DNA from: Pseudomonas sp. R5(2019)
GTDB taxonomy: Bacteria; Pseudomonadota; Gammaproteobacteria; Pseudomonadales; Pseudomonadaceae
Direction: 5' to 3'
Length of the DNA stretch: 64,000 bases
Assembly (NCBI RefSeq): GCF_009905435.1
Contig: NZ_JAAAMT010000011.1
Coordinates: 62,001 to 126,000 of the forward strand
Both the position numbers and the translations under genes were made by a program. Under the pieces are notes generated by a model, which saw nothing but the letters and a program-made list of their open reading frames with translations, did no database searches and was not told the DNA's origin. Within the stretch, counting starts at the first letter, position 1; the number at the start of each line of letters is the position of its first letter. Positions 1 through 7,500 of this stretch are shown here, piece by piece.

Positions 1-55
1 CAAATCGGCGTGGTGAACGATCTACATCCAACGCCCCGCAAGGGGCGTGCCCTCG

Positions 56-733
56 TTAGGCCTCCTGCGCATAACCCCGTCGCTTGTCCTCGAACTCCTG
101 TCGGGCTTTGGCCGAACTGAGTGGTCTCGCGCAATCGATCCCTTGCTGCATGAACTCTTCGACTGTTACCAAACCGAGCTTCACAGCCAGCGACGGCGAA
201 CGCAGCGGATCAGCATAGAGCGGCGAACTGCCGATCAGTGATAGCGTTTCTACGCTGCCTACGGCGTGACCTAGGGGAAATGCCGCAGCCTTGGGCAACT
301 CGAAGACTGGTTTGTTGTTCGTCTGAGTGCCGGTATCCAGCAGATTGACCAGCTCGTAGAAGCGAAACTTTGCGAACAACTCCCGGTGAGTGCTGATGGC
401 GCTATTTATTAACCCATACCAACGGGCTTTGGACGCTTGCTCTCGCGTGCGCTTGGCGCGGTGTACAGCTTGGAAGTAATTGAGGTCTCCCATGTTGGAG
501 TAATACACCTCGACTTCGGTACAAGCGCGCAGAACCGCCATGGACTCCCGAGTAATTAAGGAGTTCTCCTGAAGACTTGCGAAACGATCATACCCACTGA
601 GGGCAAAAGAGAAAAACTTGGAGGCCCGTTCAAAAGTCTGCCAGTCGTCGTGTTGGCCTACGCCCTGGTATGAGGTGACAGCGGTTACCAAATTGTCACG
701 GATGGACTTGGAAACTAATGAATTGACCTTCAT
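56..733 (-). CDS. hypothetical protein, 225 aa
   Basis: A complete leftward reading frame from ATG at 733 to TAA at 56-58. I do not recognise the family. The protein is mostly helical-looking, soluble, without a signal peptide or membrane segment, and has a central basic stretch (RAKRTREQASKARW). The gene reads away from the rest of the window, and its stop is followed by a hairpin (ACGCCCC-gcaa-GGGGCGT at 31-48) that could end its transcript, although it lacks a T-run. The 114 bases between it and the next rightward gene are AT-rich and could hold divergent promoters. Because the window begins just beyond it, operon context is unknown. The reading frame is long and codon use looks coding, so the gene is likely real, but no function can be given. 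Confidence 0.7.
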   Translation of the reverse strand: MKVNSLVSKSIRDNLVTAVTSYQGVGQHDDWQTFERASKFFSFALSGYDRFASLQENSLITRESMAVLRACTEVEVYYSNMGDLNYFQAVHRAKRTREQASKARWYGLINSAISTHRELFAKFRFYELVNLLDTGTQTNNKPVFELPKAAAFPLGHAVGSVETLSLIGSSPLYADPLRSPSLAVKLGLVTVEEFMQQGIDCARPLSSAKARQEFEDKRRGYAQEA

Positions 734-847
734 TTAAAATTACATCCTTGAAATTAGTATTCTCTTTATACCATTAGTGCTAGCTATTGAGAATCGAATT
801 TTTAGTGGTACAACTAGTGACATGGCTTTCTTCTATAAGGGTTTAAG

Positions 848-1144
848 GTGCTGAAAAACATTCATGATAGACACCTTGCGAGAGCGTTGAACCGCTACTT
901 GGGAACTGTTGATCCGATGCGTCCATGCGCAGAAAACAAGTTCGCTGGTGGGTATGGTTGCCGGTGGTGCGATAGCACGAATCGTTGGGTAGTGGTGCTG
1001 CCTGGGGAAGCAACCGAGAAGATCGACCACATCGAAAACCACTTCAGACTTCACGGCCTGGAGACATTCAGGCTCCCCACAGGAAATGGCACTGGGGTTG
1101 AATTGAGTGGTTACGTACAAGAGGAGGGGTTGAGGTTTCAATAA
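848..1144 (+). CDS. hypothetical protein, 98 aa
   Basis: Rightward frame starting at GTG 848, with a weak AAGGG element about ten bases upstream. The product is small and soluble with two cysteines in a CRWC motif and the phrase RWVVVLPGEATEKIDHIENHF, which looks like an alpha/beta domain. An antisense frame (833-1141) of similar length exists, but it is a compositional shadow with a less protein-like translation. I do not recognise the family. The gene is isolated, with about 140 bases to the next small gene; that gap contains only an imperfect GCGCG/CGCGC hairpin near 1169-1200. The strand choice is probable and the function unknown. Confidence 0.5.
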   Translation: MLKNIHDRHLARALNRYLGTVDPMRPCAENKFAGGYGCRWCDSTNRWVVVLPGEATEKIDHIENHFRLHGLETFRLPTGNGTGVELSGYVQEEGLRFQ

Positions 1145-1284
1145 AATAGCTTTTTATCCTATCCATGTAGGCGCGAGGTGCTTGTTCCCCCAACCTCCGC
1201 GCTCTGGTGATCAAGGCGATGAAGCTAGCGCAAGATTGGGTAAGGTGCGAAAGTACGCGACGAAAAACTTAGGAGAGGTGCCTT

Positions 1285-1464
1285 ATGTCGTACGGTAAAT
1301 TCTTGATCTTGATTGTGCTTTGTTTTGCGGTGGCAACGCCGTACCTCATGAAGCATCGCAATGCCCAGGCCGAAGCCGAGAAGTTGGCGCTGTACTGTAA
1401 AGTCGCTCCTGAGAAGGCCAGACTTGATGGGGTAGATTGCAAAACGCTAACGCGAAAGTTGTAG
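1285..1464 (+). CDS. small single-pass membrane or secreted protein, 59 aa
   Basis: A short frame with ATG at 1285 and TAG at 1462-1464, preceded by a good ribosome-binding site (AGGAGAGG at 1271-1278, seven bases from the start). The translation begins MSYGKFLILIVLCFAVATPYL, a typical hydrophobic signal or anchor segment. About 38 polar residues follow with two cysteines (YCK and DCK) that could form a disulfide in the periplasm. It is too short to assign to a family. The good ribosome-binding site together with the anchor segment makes it more likely real than chance. Confidence 0.6.
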   Translation: MSYGKFLILIVLCFAVATPYLMKHRNAQAEAEKLALYCKVAPEKARLDGVDCKTLTRKL

Positions 1465-1569
1465 TCACGCTTAGTAAGCAGTCGGCCATGAATAATTTAT
1501 CTGCCAGCTATTGAAACCGGATTTTTTTGTTGTTCAATGGAATAAACAAGCCGTCAGAGTATTACCAAC

Positions 1570-2067
1570 ATGAGCAAGCAAAACCGCACCATTTACGAAA
1601 AGAAGTACCTGGGCGCTGTCAGCATCTGGGAGACCTGGTTAACTGAAGCGCGGGCTGATTCCGATGGCAAAGCAGTCGAGGAATGCACGCAGATCATCGA
1701 CGAACTCAAAGGTAAAAACACCGGACTGCTGCAAGCGCTCGATGCATATGACGCGCAGGGTCTCGGCGTAACCTTCGTCAGTGGCAGTAACGATTCGTGG
1801 GCGATGATCATTCTCGATGCGACGGAGAACACTGCTACTGCCCAAACCTCCAGCTTCCGCTATCAACTGTTCGACCGCCGCGGCTTTGTGGGCCATGGGG
1901 TCTACCCTTCGCCCTACGCGGCGATTGCCGAAGTATTTGATATGGGCTACGCCATTACCTGCGCAAGCCCGCTCGATGAGCTGGCGAGCACCGAGGAATG
2001 GAAACAGGGCATGGTTGTGACCGAGGCCGCGCAAAACTCGTGGCGTACCGCTGCTGGCGGTAATTGA
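1570..2067 (+). CDS. hypothetical protein, 165 aa
   Basis: Complete frame with ATG at 1570. The product is a soluble acidic protein with a helical N-terminal third (about residues 8-60) and a likely alpha/beta C-terminal part (YQLFDRRGFVGHGVYPSPYAAIAEVFDMGY). The last phrase resembles small domains in which a consistent aromatic/glycine turn is followed by a helix, but I cannot name a family. The stop lies 11 bases before the start of the next gene, so the two are probably co-transcribed. The overlapping antisense frames here are shadows. Confidence 0.7.
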   Translation: MSKQNRTIYEKKYLGAVSIWETWLTEARADSDGKAVEECTQIIDELKGKNTGLLQALDAYDAQGLGVTFVSGSNDSWAMIILDATENTATAQTSSFRYQLFDRRGFVGHGVYPSPYAAIAEVFDMGYAITCASPLDELASTEEWKQGMVVTEAAQNSWRTAAGGN

Positions 2068-2078
2068 ACGGGGGCAGT

Positions 2079-2276
2079 ATGAGTCGCATGCAAACCATTG
2101 GCATTGTTATCTCTCAAAAGCAGGGCAGCACCACGGTGTTTGTCTGCTCTGCTCCCCGGCCAAACTTTCAGGTAGAGGTCATCGCTCGAAACCGATTCGA
2201 AGCGATGCAGAGTCCGAACCTCCTGGTAGCGTTCGAGAAAGCGATGCAGGAAAGTGCTAGAGTACGAGTGCTGTGA
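2079..2276 (+). CDS. hypothetical small protein, 65 aa
   Basis: ATG at 2079 is chosen over an upstream TTG at 2064 because a G-rich ribosome-binding element (GGGGGC) lies just before it. The product begins MSRMQTIGIVISQKQ and continues VFVCSAPRPNFQVEVIARNRFEAM, a plausible beta-alpha fold. It follows the 165-residue gene by 11 bases, so both probably share one transcript. No known family is recognised. Confidence 0.55.
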   Translation: MSRMQTIGIVISQKQGSTTVFVCSAPRPNFQVEVIARNRFEAMQSPNLLVAFEKAMQESARVRVL

Positions 2277-2392
2277 GGTTCTGGTATCGCTTCAGTGCGC
2301 GGAAGTTTGACCAAAAGCTATGACTCGGTGAACCCAGTAGTGAAATGCCAGAATCTCGCGAGTGGTGAATACCTTTAATCGTGAGGCGCTTG

Positions 2393-2866
2393 ATGTTAAA
2401 CGATGCAAGTAGAGCATTTGCCTTTGGTGAGATGCATACTGAAATTTCAAAGTTATTCCAAAATTATGAAAATGTACTGATCATGGAAAGGGAGGATTAT
2501 GAACATTACTCCTCGCCAATCGAGTTCGAACGTAGCTCAGTGCATTTGGATATTCGCGATTGCAGTTTAAAAGCCGGTGACGATTTTGCCGTACGCACAA
2601 TGACAATGCGTGGCGACCCGGTTCTGAAAATTAGCTTCCGAAAAGCAGTGCGTTTCATCGTTTCTTACTCGGACAGTATGCTTGTAGTCGATGAACCTGG
2701 ACAACGCCTGCTAATTTTTCGGGACTACAATAAAGTGTGTTGTCTGTTTGGTTGTCTTTGGGGCGATCAAAGTACCATGCTGACGGAAACCAATCGAATG
2801 CTGAAGTCTCGAATAACTTGGGCCAACGGCGTGATTAAATTAAAGAAGATATTAGAAAAAGGGTAG
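2393..2866 (+). CDS. hypothetical protein upstream of integrase, 157 aa
   Basis: ATG at 2393 is preferred over GTG 2381 because GAGG (2382-2385) sits seven bases before it. The protein is soluble, alternates strand-like and charged stretches (VHLDIRDCSLKAGDDFAVRTMTM, FIVSYSDSMLVVDEPGQRLLIFRDYNKVCCLFGC) and carries four cysteines. It ends only six bases before the recombinase gene, so the two are likely an operon. I do not recognise the fold. A partner or modulator of the recombinase is possible from position alone, and that is only an inference. Confidence 0.6.
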   Translation: MLNDASRAFAFGEMHTEISKLFQNYENVLIMEREDYEHYSSPIEFERSSVHLDIRDCSLKAGDDFAVRTMTMRGDPVLKISFRKAVRFIVSYSDSMLVVDEPGQRLLIFRDYNKVCCLFGCLWGDQSTMLTETNRMLKSRITWANGVIKLKKILEKG

Positions 2867-2872
2867 ATTGAA

Positions 2873-4027
2873 TTGGACGCTATCCCGGCCCCATCATCAG
2901 ATATTGATCCAGCCAGCATTGCTGACCCGCTGTCGGCGGTTGCTGAGCATTCCCCGGCTGGCAATATCATTGGTGCCAAAAATGATTTTGAGGCTGTGCG
3001 TGCTTGGATGAAGGCCAAAGGTCTCCGTTCTCGGCACACGTTCAAGAGCTATAAAACAGAAGCAAAGAAGCTTCTGATTTGGATGATGGAAAAGCGCCTT
3101 AACTTGAATTCGCTCAACGTTGAGCATGTGCATGATTTCTACAATCATCTGGGTAACCCCCCTAAACACTGGATCAGACCGGCGAAGGCGAAGAGCGGAG
3201 AAAAGCTTGCCGATACTCAGTTGCTTAGGGCTGCTGTGTCGAACGAGTCAATCTGCTTCAGCCGTACCGTTCTGATTGGCCTCTGCCGCTATCTGATCGC
3301 TGCCGGGTACATGCGGCTCAACCCTTTCGAACTTTCCCACAAGCCAACTGTGGTGGTGCACGCGGACCAGGATCGCTTCCTTTCCGTCGAGGCGTGGGAC
3401 TACCTGTGGATGTTCATTCTGGGGATGGCCAACCGGACGCCCCTTGAGAAAAAGCATGCAGATCGTGTTCGCTGGGTCTTTGCCTTGTTCTATCACACCG
3501 GGCTGCGGTGCGAGGAAGTAGCGAATGGCAGGATGAGCGATTTTGTACGCCGTGACATTACCTGGCAGTTGAAGGTGGTCGGAAAGGGATCCAAGGCGCG
3601 GCTTGTAACGATCAACTCGATGTTGCTGGCTGAACTGATGCGCTTCAGGAAAATTTGTGGCTTGCCCGTTTACCCACTGCCCGCCGAAAGCTTTCCGTTG
3701 GTGCCGCGTCAGTCGTACAAGGGTGGAGTAGGGGTGTCCCCTCGTACGATTCAGGCGATTATCACTGAAGTCGGCCAGCGAGCAGCGGCAAGCTGCCTGG
3801 ATCCGCAGATCGCGGAACAAGTGGCTGCCATGTCGGCGCACTGGCTCAGGCATACCAACGCCACCCACCGGTTGATGGTCGGGGCTAGTCTCGAAACGAC
3901 ACAAGATGAACTCGGCCACGCAGATCCTCGCACGACGCGGATTTACGCCAAGACATCCAGTGTGGCAAGGAAAGACGACGCTGAGAAACTAGCAGAGCTT
4001 CACAAAGGAAAAGAGCAACAACCATAG
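2873..4027 (+). CDS. tyrosine recombinase / phage-type integrase
   Basis: A 384-residue protein starting at TTG 2873. Residues 38-150 form an N-terminal core-binding (SAM-like) domain and about 165-375 the catalytic domain. All catalytic positions are visible: Arg212 (TGLRCEEV), Lys238 or Lys241 (VGKGSKARLV), His323 and Arg326 (HWLRH), His349 (ELGHADPRTT) and the nucleophile Tyr358 (RIYAKT). It should cut and rejoin DNA through a 3'-phosphotyrosine bond, either integrating the element or resolving multimers. The full set of residues indicates an active enzyme. No flanking tRNA gene or obvious attachment-site repeat is visible, so a role as integrase rather than XerC/D-like resolvase cannot be decided. 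It follows the 157-residue unknown by six bases. Confidence 0.9.
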   Translation: MDAIPAPSSDIDPASIADPLSAVAEHSPAGNIIGAKNDFEAVRAWMKAKGLRSRHTFKSYKTEAKKLLIWMMEKRLNLNSLNVEHVHDFYNHLGNPPKHWIRPAKAKSGEKLADTQLLRAAVSNESICFSRTVLIGLCRYLIAAGYMRLNPFELSHKPTVVVHADQDRFLSVEAWDYLWMFILGMANRTPLEKKHADRVRWVFALFYHTGLRCEEVANGRMSDFVRRDITWQLKVVGKGSKARLVTINSMLLAELMRFRKICGLPVYPLPAESFPLVPRQSYKGGVGVSPRTIQAIITEVGQRAAASCLDPQIAEQVAAMSAHWLRHTNATHRLMVGASLETTQDELGHADPRTTRIYAKTSSVARKDDAEKLAELHKGKEQQP

Positions 4028-4116
4028 TTACAAACTTATCTGCGTAACAGTATTTAATCCGTTCTATTAATCAATGGCTGCATTCGGCTGCCTGAAAGTC
4101 GGGTATTGGAGTACTT

Positions 4117-4335
4117 ATGAAAATTTTTTACGTCAAAGACGAAACCGGTTCTGGAGTTGGTTTTGCTTCAGAGGCAGATGCACGCTACGCAGCAACTGGG
4201 GAAGCGCAGGGACTCTTCGTAAACGAACTGGCGGTACAGTTTCGGCGGATTGCCGGTGCCAAAAAAGGCACGGTATTACCGGTCGTTGTTGTCGAAATCC
4301 CAGATGGTGAAAAAATTCTGGAAACTGCGCAATAA
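4117..4335 (+). CDS. hypothetical small protein, 72 aa
   Basis: ATG at 4117 follows GGAG at about 4106, giving a reasonable ribosome-binding site. The product begins MKIFYVKDETGSGVGFASEADARYAATGEA and ends in a strand-rich VLPVVVVEIPDGEKI; it looks like a compact alpha/beta protein. It lies 71 bases before the DsbA-like gene. Two other frames overlap it (4074-4310 and 4250-4447) but lack a comparable start context. The family is not recognised. Confidence 0.6.
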   Translation: MKIFYVKDETGSGVGFASEADARYAATGEAQGLFVNELAVQFRRIAGAKKGTVLPVVVVEIPDGEKILETAQ

Positions 4336-4406
4336 ATTGCAAGAAGCGGAGAATTCGGAGTCGAAAAGGAATGTAGGATTCAGCCCGATAATGGAGGAGT
4401 GGGTTT

Positions 4407-5249
4407 ATGGGCGAGCACAGTACAACAACCAATCAGGCAGCCGGTAAGGGTAAGAAGTGGTTAACAGGCCTAACGCTATCGCTGTCCGCTACGGCGCTGG
4501 CTGTTTCCATGCTGAACTACCAACGAACCTCAAATGTGTTGGCAGAAGGGCAACTGCTTTCCCAGCGGGTGCAGGCCGTAAAGCCATGGGCGTACAGCGC
4601 GGGTGAATTGGCATCGGCACTAGCGACCTATGGTGTGTCCCGACCGGACAAGCGGGCGGTGGTGCCGGGGCTTGAGTTGGTTAACGCTGAACGCTCCTAC
4701 GGCAGCGCAACATCCAAGTTCACCATCATCGAGTACTCGGACTTCGAATGTCCGGCATGTCGGGCACACTTCCCGGAGCTGATCAACCTGGTGGACTCTT
4801 CGGGAGGAAACATCTCCGTCGTCTTCAAGCACGTTCCCGTTCACGGCAAGACCTCTATGAACGAGGCGATTGCGGCCGAGTGTGCCGCCCTGCAGGACGG
4901 CAACAATGGTTTCTTCAAAATGGCCGGACTGATTTTCGAGACCACGGAAGGAAACGGCGCGGGCGTGGTCAGGCCGGTTGGTCAACTGGCAAAGGAGCTC
5001 AACCTGGACCACCGAGAGTTTATGCGTTGCATGGATCAGCAAACGCCAATCGGTAAGGTGCGTGCAGACCTCGATGAGGCCATCGGTTTGGGCATTCAAC
5101 AAACGCCTAGCTCTCTGCTTGTTTACAAGGATCGCCATGCGCTGTTGCAAGGCATGTACTCGGGCGAGCAGCTGATGGAAGCGCTCGCTGAGCTGACCAA
5201 AGCGGATGGTGAGCCAGCGAAAAAAGCGAATGCCAGGGAACCGCAGTAA
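4407..5249 (+). CDS. membrane-anchored DsbA-family thiol-disulfide oxidoreductase
   Basis: A 280-residue protein with a strong ribosome-binding site (GGAGGAG at 4393-4399) before ATG 4407. Residues 17-38 form a signal anchor and the thioredoxin-like domain begins near residue 100. The active site is CPAC (Cys115-Cys118) in YSDFECPACRAHF, the DsbA-family arrangement, and the cis-proline loop is probably QQTPSS. It should work in the periplasm, forming or exchanging disulfides. The next gene starts on the base after its stop, so the two are tightly coupled. The element also encodes a DsbC and a second DsbA, consistent with the cysteine-rich TraN and TraU. The C-terminal tail is lysine/alanine rich. 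Confidence 0.85.
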   Translation: MGEHSTTTNQAAGKGKKWLTGLTLSLSATALAVSMLNYQRTSNVLAEGQLLSQRVQAVKPWAYSAGELASALATYGVSRPDKRAVVPGLELVNAERSYGSATSKFTIIEYSDFECPACRAHFPELINLVDSSGGNISVVFKHVPVHGKTSMNEAIAAECAALQDGNNGFFKMAGLIFETTEGNGAGVVRPVGQLAKELNLDHREFMRCMDQQTPIGKVRADLDEAIGLGIQQTPSSLLVYKDRHALLQGMYSGEQLMEALAELTKADGEPAKKANAREPQ

Positions 5250-5960
5250 ATGAAGCTTTCCCCAAGGGCACGAAACAGCTTGATCATGGTTGGTGTCGGG
5301 GCCGTCGTGATTGCAGCATTGGCGTACAGGCCGCTAATAGACTCCACCCGCAATACAAAAACGGCTTCTGCAACCATTACCTCAGGGGCAGATGCCGGAA
5401 GCATTCGACCCATTATCGATGACTCGCAATCGTTTAAAGGCCGTACTCAAGGGGCAACGCCAGAAGCGTCCACCGGCATGCCACTACCGGGGGCGGCAGT
5501 GCTGCAAGTCGGCTTTTCACCCGGACCCGGAGGGCTCCGTGTAGTGCTGAACATGATCAATGGGGCCGAGCATGAACTTCGACTCGCGGCGTATTCGTTT
5601 ACCAGCCCTGAAGTCGTAAAGGCATTGATCGCAGCCAAGAGACGTGGTGTTGATGTGAAAGTGGTTGTTGATAAAAAAGGCAACGCCTCAAACAGCGCAA
5701 GTCGCCAGGCTCTCAACTTGTTAGTGAACAACGGAATATCTGTACGATTGAATGGCAAGTATCAAATTCATCATGACAAATTCGTCGTATCAGATAGAGC
5801 GCACTTGCAGACCGGTTCATTCAACTATTCGAGATCCGCTGAAACTCGCAATAGCGAGAATGTTTTAGCAATATGGAATGTACCTGAGTTAGCGAAACAA
5901 TATTTAAACCACTGGGAGTCCCGGTACTCCGACGGTGTTCTTTGGCAATCGGCTTATTAG
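5250..5960 (+). CDS. phospholipase D superfamily nuclease (Nuc-like)
   Basis: A 236-residue protein with an N-terminal hydrophobic segment (residues 11-27), so it is exported or anchored facing the periplasm. Its single HKD motif is complete: His175, Lys177 and Asp182 in HHDKFVVSD, followed by GSFNYSRSAETRNSEN. One HKD per chain is the pattern of the Nuc endonuclease of conjugative plasmids, which acts as a dimer and cuts DNA without strong sequence preference. The ATG directly abuts the stop of the DsbA-like gene, suggesting translational coupling. A phospholipase activity is the alternative but less likely for a protein of this length. Its role in transfer is not established. Confidence 0.85.
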   Translation: MKLSPRARNSLIMVGVGAVVIAALAYRPLIDSTRNTKTASATITSGADAGSIRPIIDDSQSFKGRTQGATPEASTGMPLPGAAVLQVGFSPGPGGLRVVLNMINGAEHELRLAAYSFTSPEVVKALIAAKRRGVDVKVVVDKKGNASNSASRQALNLLVNNGISVRLNGKYQIHHDKFVVSDRAHLQTGSFNYSRSAETRNSENVLAIWNVPELAKQYLNHWESRYSDGVLWQSAY

Positions 5961-5976
5961 ATCGAGGATGGAACCA

Positions 5977-7095
5977 ATGCAAACTGAAAATGAACAGCCC
6001 GAAGAACTCGGCGGCGCCACAGAGAGCATCGTAGGTGAGCAGCGGCCAAAAAAAATACTGATGACGCCACGGCTGAAAAAAACTTTGCTGGGCGTGGCTA
6101 TGGCCGCTGCCGGGGCGGCGGCAGTCTATAGCCTGCTGCCTGGTGGTGAGGAAAAGGTTCAGCCCCAAACATCTTTGAGTTCTGACTCTGGTGTTGTAGA
6201 GCCGGTCGTTGCAGCGGCGCAGGAGCAGCCGACTGAAACCAGCGACGAAGTGAATGAGCCAATAGACAGCTCGATAACAACCAAACCGGTGTTGAGCCTC
6301 TTGGGCAAGCCGGTCACGGATGGTGAGCCCCTGGACTCGACGGGAACGACCGCTGAGCCAATGGTTGAGCCTGAAGTCGCTAAGGCACCCGTTGAGCCCG
6401 AAGTCGTCAAGCCACTGGTGACTGAGGACAAGCCCTCAACAGAACAAGGTCAGTTGCCGCCAAAGGCGAAGCCCGAGATGGTGCTTGAGCAGCCCGCACC
6501 CGAAGCGATCGGCTCGCAGGGTAGTGCCTCCAGTGCCGTACCAGCCAAGAACCAACCTAACCCGGAACAGGAAGCCATCGCGCTCCGCGAAGCGGCGTCA
6601 GCGGCGTTCAATCACGTTCCAGGCAGCAGCATTGCGGCGGCTTACAAGCGTGATAAGCCCGAGGTGGCCATATCGTCCAATCAGCCCCCTGCCAGCAGCA
6701 CCATAGCCCCAGCAGTAACAAATGGCAGCTATGGTGCGCCACAAGGTGTAACGGTCTACCGAGATCCATCGCCAGAGACCGTCGTCGGGAAAGTGGTGAA
6801 ACTCAAGCATTCCAGCGAGCAGGTCTATTTCCTGAAGGTAGCAAAAGACCTGCCGACGAAAATTCGACTCTTGCCGGATCCGAAGGGGAAACTGATTTCA
6901 TTCCTGTCGAACGACCAAGACTGGGTGGTAAAGCAGTTCAATCAGGGGGTCGTGATCGTCGAGCGGAAGCCGAATGCCTCATCGACTTCGGTAGCGGATT
7001 TGCTGATCCAACATGGTGACAGGTTCTATTCGTTCACCCTGGCGTTGACTAGGAACCCGGCTGAACGCGACAACATGATCATCTTCGAAAAATAG
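5977..7095 (+). CDS. proline-rich single-pass membrane protein, 372 aa
   Basis: ATG 5977 is chosen because GAGG lies nine bases upstream; a longer start at 5935 would overlap the nuclease gene. The protein has a short acidic cytoplasmic end, a membrane segment (TLLGVAMAAAGAAAVYSLL, about residues 33-53) and a long Pro/Glu/Val-rich periplasmic spacer. It ends in a compact C-terminal domain of about 110 residues (VGKVVKLKHSSEQVYFLKVAKDLPTKIRLLPDPKGKL). The layout recalls TonB-like or VirB10-like proteins that span the periplasm, and the end domain is beta-rich like that of TraK/VirB9 proteins. Neither identity can be shown from the sequence. It is probably the last gene of the DsbA-nuclease operon. 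Confidence 0.7.
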   Translation: MQTENEQPEELGGATESIVGEQRPKKILMTPRLKKTLLGVAMAAAGAAAVYSLLPGGEEKVQPQTSLSSDSGVVEPVVAAAQEQPTETSDEVNEPIDSSITTKPVLSLLGKPVTDGEPLDSTGTTAEPMVEPEVAKAPVEPEVVKPLVTEDKPSTEQGQLPPKAKPEMVLEQPAPEAIGSQGSASSAVPAKNQPNPEQEAIALREAASAAFNHVPGSSIAAAYKRDKPEVAISSNQPPASSTIAPAVTNGSYGAPQGVTVYRDPSPETVVGKVVKLKHSSEQVYFLKVAKDLPTKIRLLPDPKGKLISFLSNDQDWVVKQFNQGVVIVERKPNASSTSVADLLIQHGDRFYSFTLALTRNPAERDNMIIFEK

Positions 7096-7151
7096 CTTTA
7101 TCCAGCGAGAGGTTATGTAAAGATCTAACGCAACTACGCAGCGTCGGTGGA

Positions 7152-7197
7152 GCTTGATTTGTTGGAGAACCTGTGCTTACATTTCCTCAAATCAAGC
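7152..7197. promoter_or_regulatory. 10-bp inverted repeat GCTTGATTTG / CAAATCAAGC
   Basis: Perfect 10-base arms at 7152-7161 and 7188-7197 with 26 bases between them, directly after the proline-rich protein gene and 43 bases before the operator module. A further small stem (AAGCC/GGCTT, 7195-7211) overlaps the right arm. There is no T-run, so it is not a standard terminator. It could be a long-spaced operator or the base of an RNA stem. No second copy was seen in the window. Confidence 0.45.
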
Positions 7198-7235
7198 CTT
7201 ACAGACAGGCTTAGCAACAGAAAATTTGCAGAAAT

Positions 7236-7317
7236 TCTAATATGTAGCAGCGCTACATATCTGATGCTGGCATCGCACCAGTAAAAATAAAGCGACTAAA
7301 ACCTTAAAAATGATTTT
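7236..7317 (+). promoter_or_regulatory. promoter/operator module, copy 1
   Basis: Contains the perfect inverted repeat ATATGTAGC (7240-7248), three bases, GCTACATAT (7252-7260), then CTGATG as a weak -35 box, the smaller dyad CTGG-N7-CCAG and the block AAGCGACTAAAACCTTAAAAAT. Nearly the same 80 bases recur at 52660-52741, where the -35 and -10 are better (TTGATA, 17 bases, TAATTA). An operator abutting the -35 box fits an activator or repressor of the downstream leader-controlled genes. The duplication in front of two operons is seen directly; the regulatory role is inferred. Confidence 0.7.
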
Positions 7318-7439
7318 TTGATCCAAAAAAATGCAGTACTTAATTAAATAGAGTTGGCGTAAAAAGCCAATCAAAAAATAGGTTAGTGAATTCACACCCT
7401 CCGGGTGTTTTGTCGTTTCCGGCGAAAAATCACATAACC

Positions 7440-7497
7440 AAAACCCGCAGGGGAATGTCCCCTGAGGGGTTCATTCGCCTGTAATCCAAGGAGAATG
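7440..7497 (+). promoter_or_regulatory. structured leader with alternative pairing (family member 1)
   Basis: Segment A, GGGGAATG (7450-7457), lies in the perfect hairpin CAGGGGA-atg-TCCCCTG. Segment B, CATTCGCCTG (7472-7481), can pair with A (one mismatch) or with the GAATG part of the ribosome-binding box C, CCAAGGAGAATG (7486-7497). The arrangement A-B-C is shared with leaders at 8661, 49366, 53222, 54313 and 57854; this is the weakest member because B has an internal G. A further hairpin, CACCC-tcc-GGGTG followed by TTTT, lies at 7395-7412 and could attenuate transcription. Confidence 0.6.
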
Positions 7498-7500
7498 AAA

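Noticed and set aside
833..1141. Leftward 102-codon frame opposite the 98-residue gene
   Set aside because: Less protein-like composition and no ribosome-binding site; the rightward frame is preferred, though not with certainty.
3248..3919. Leftward 223-codon frame
   Set aside because: Entirely inside the recombinase gene, whose catalytic motifs establish the other strand as coding.
7495..7497. In-box ATG as the true start of the leader-controlled genes
   Set aside because: It lies one base from the Shine-Dalgarno and is out of frame at four of nine genes; the second ATG has normal spacing.
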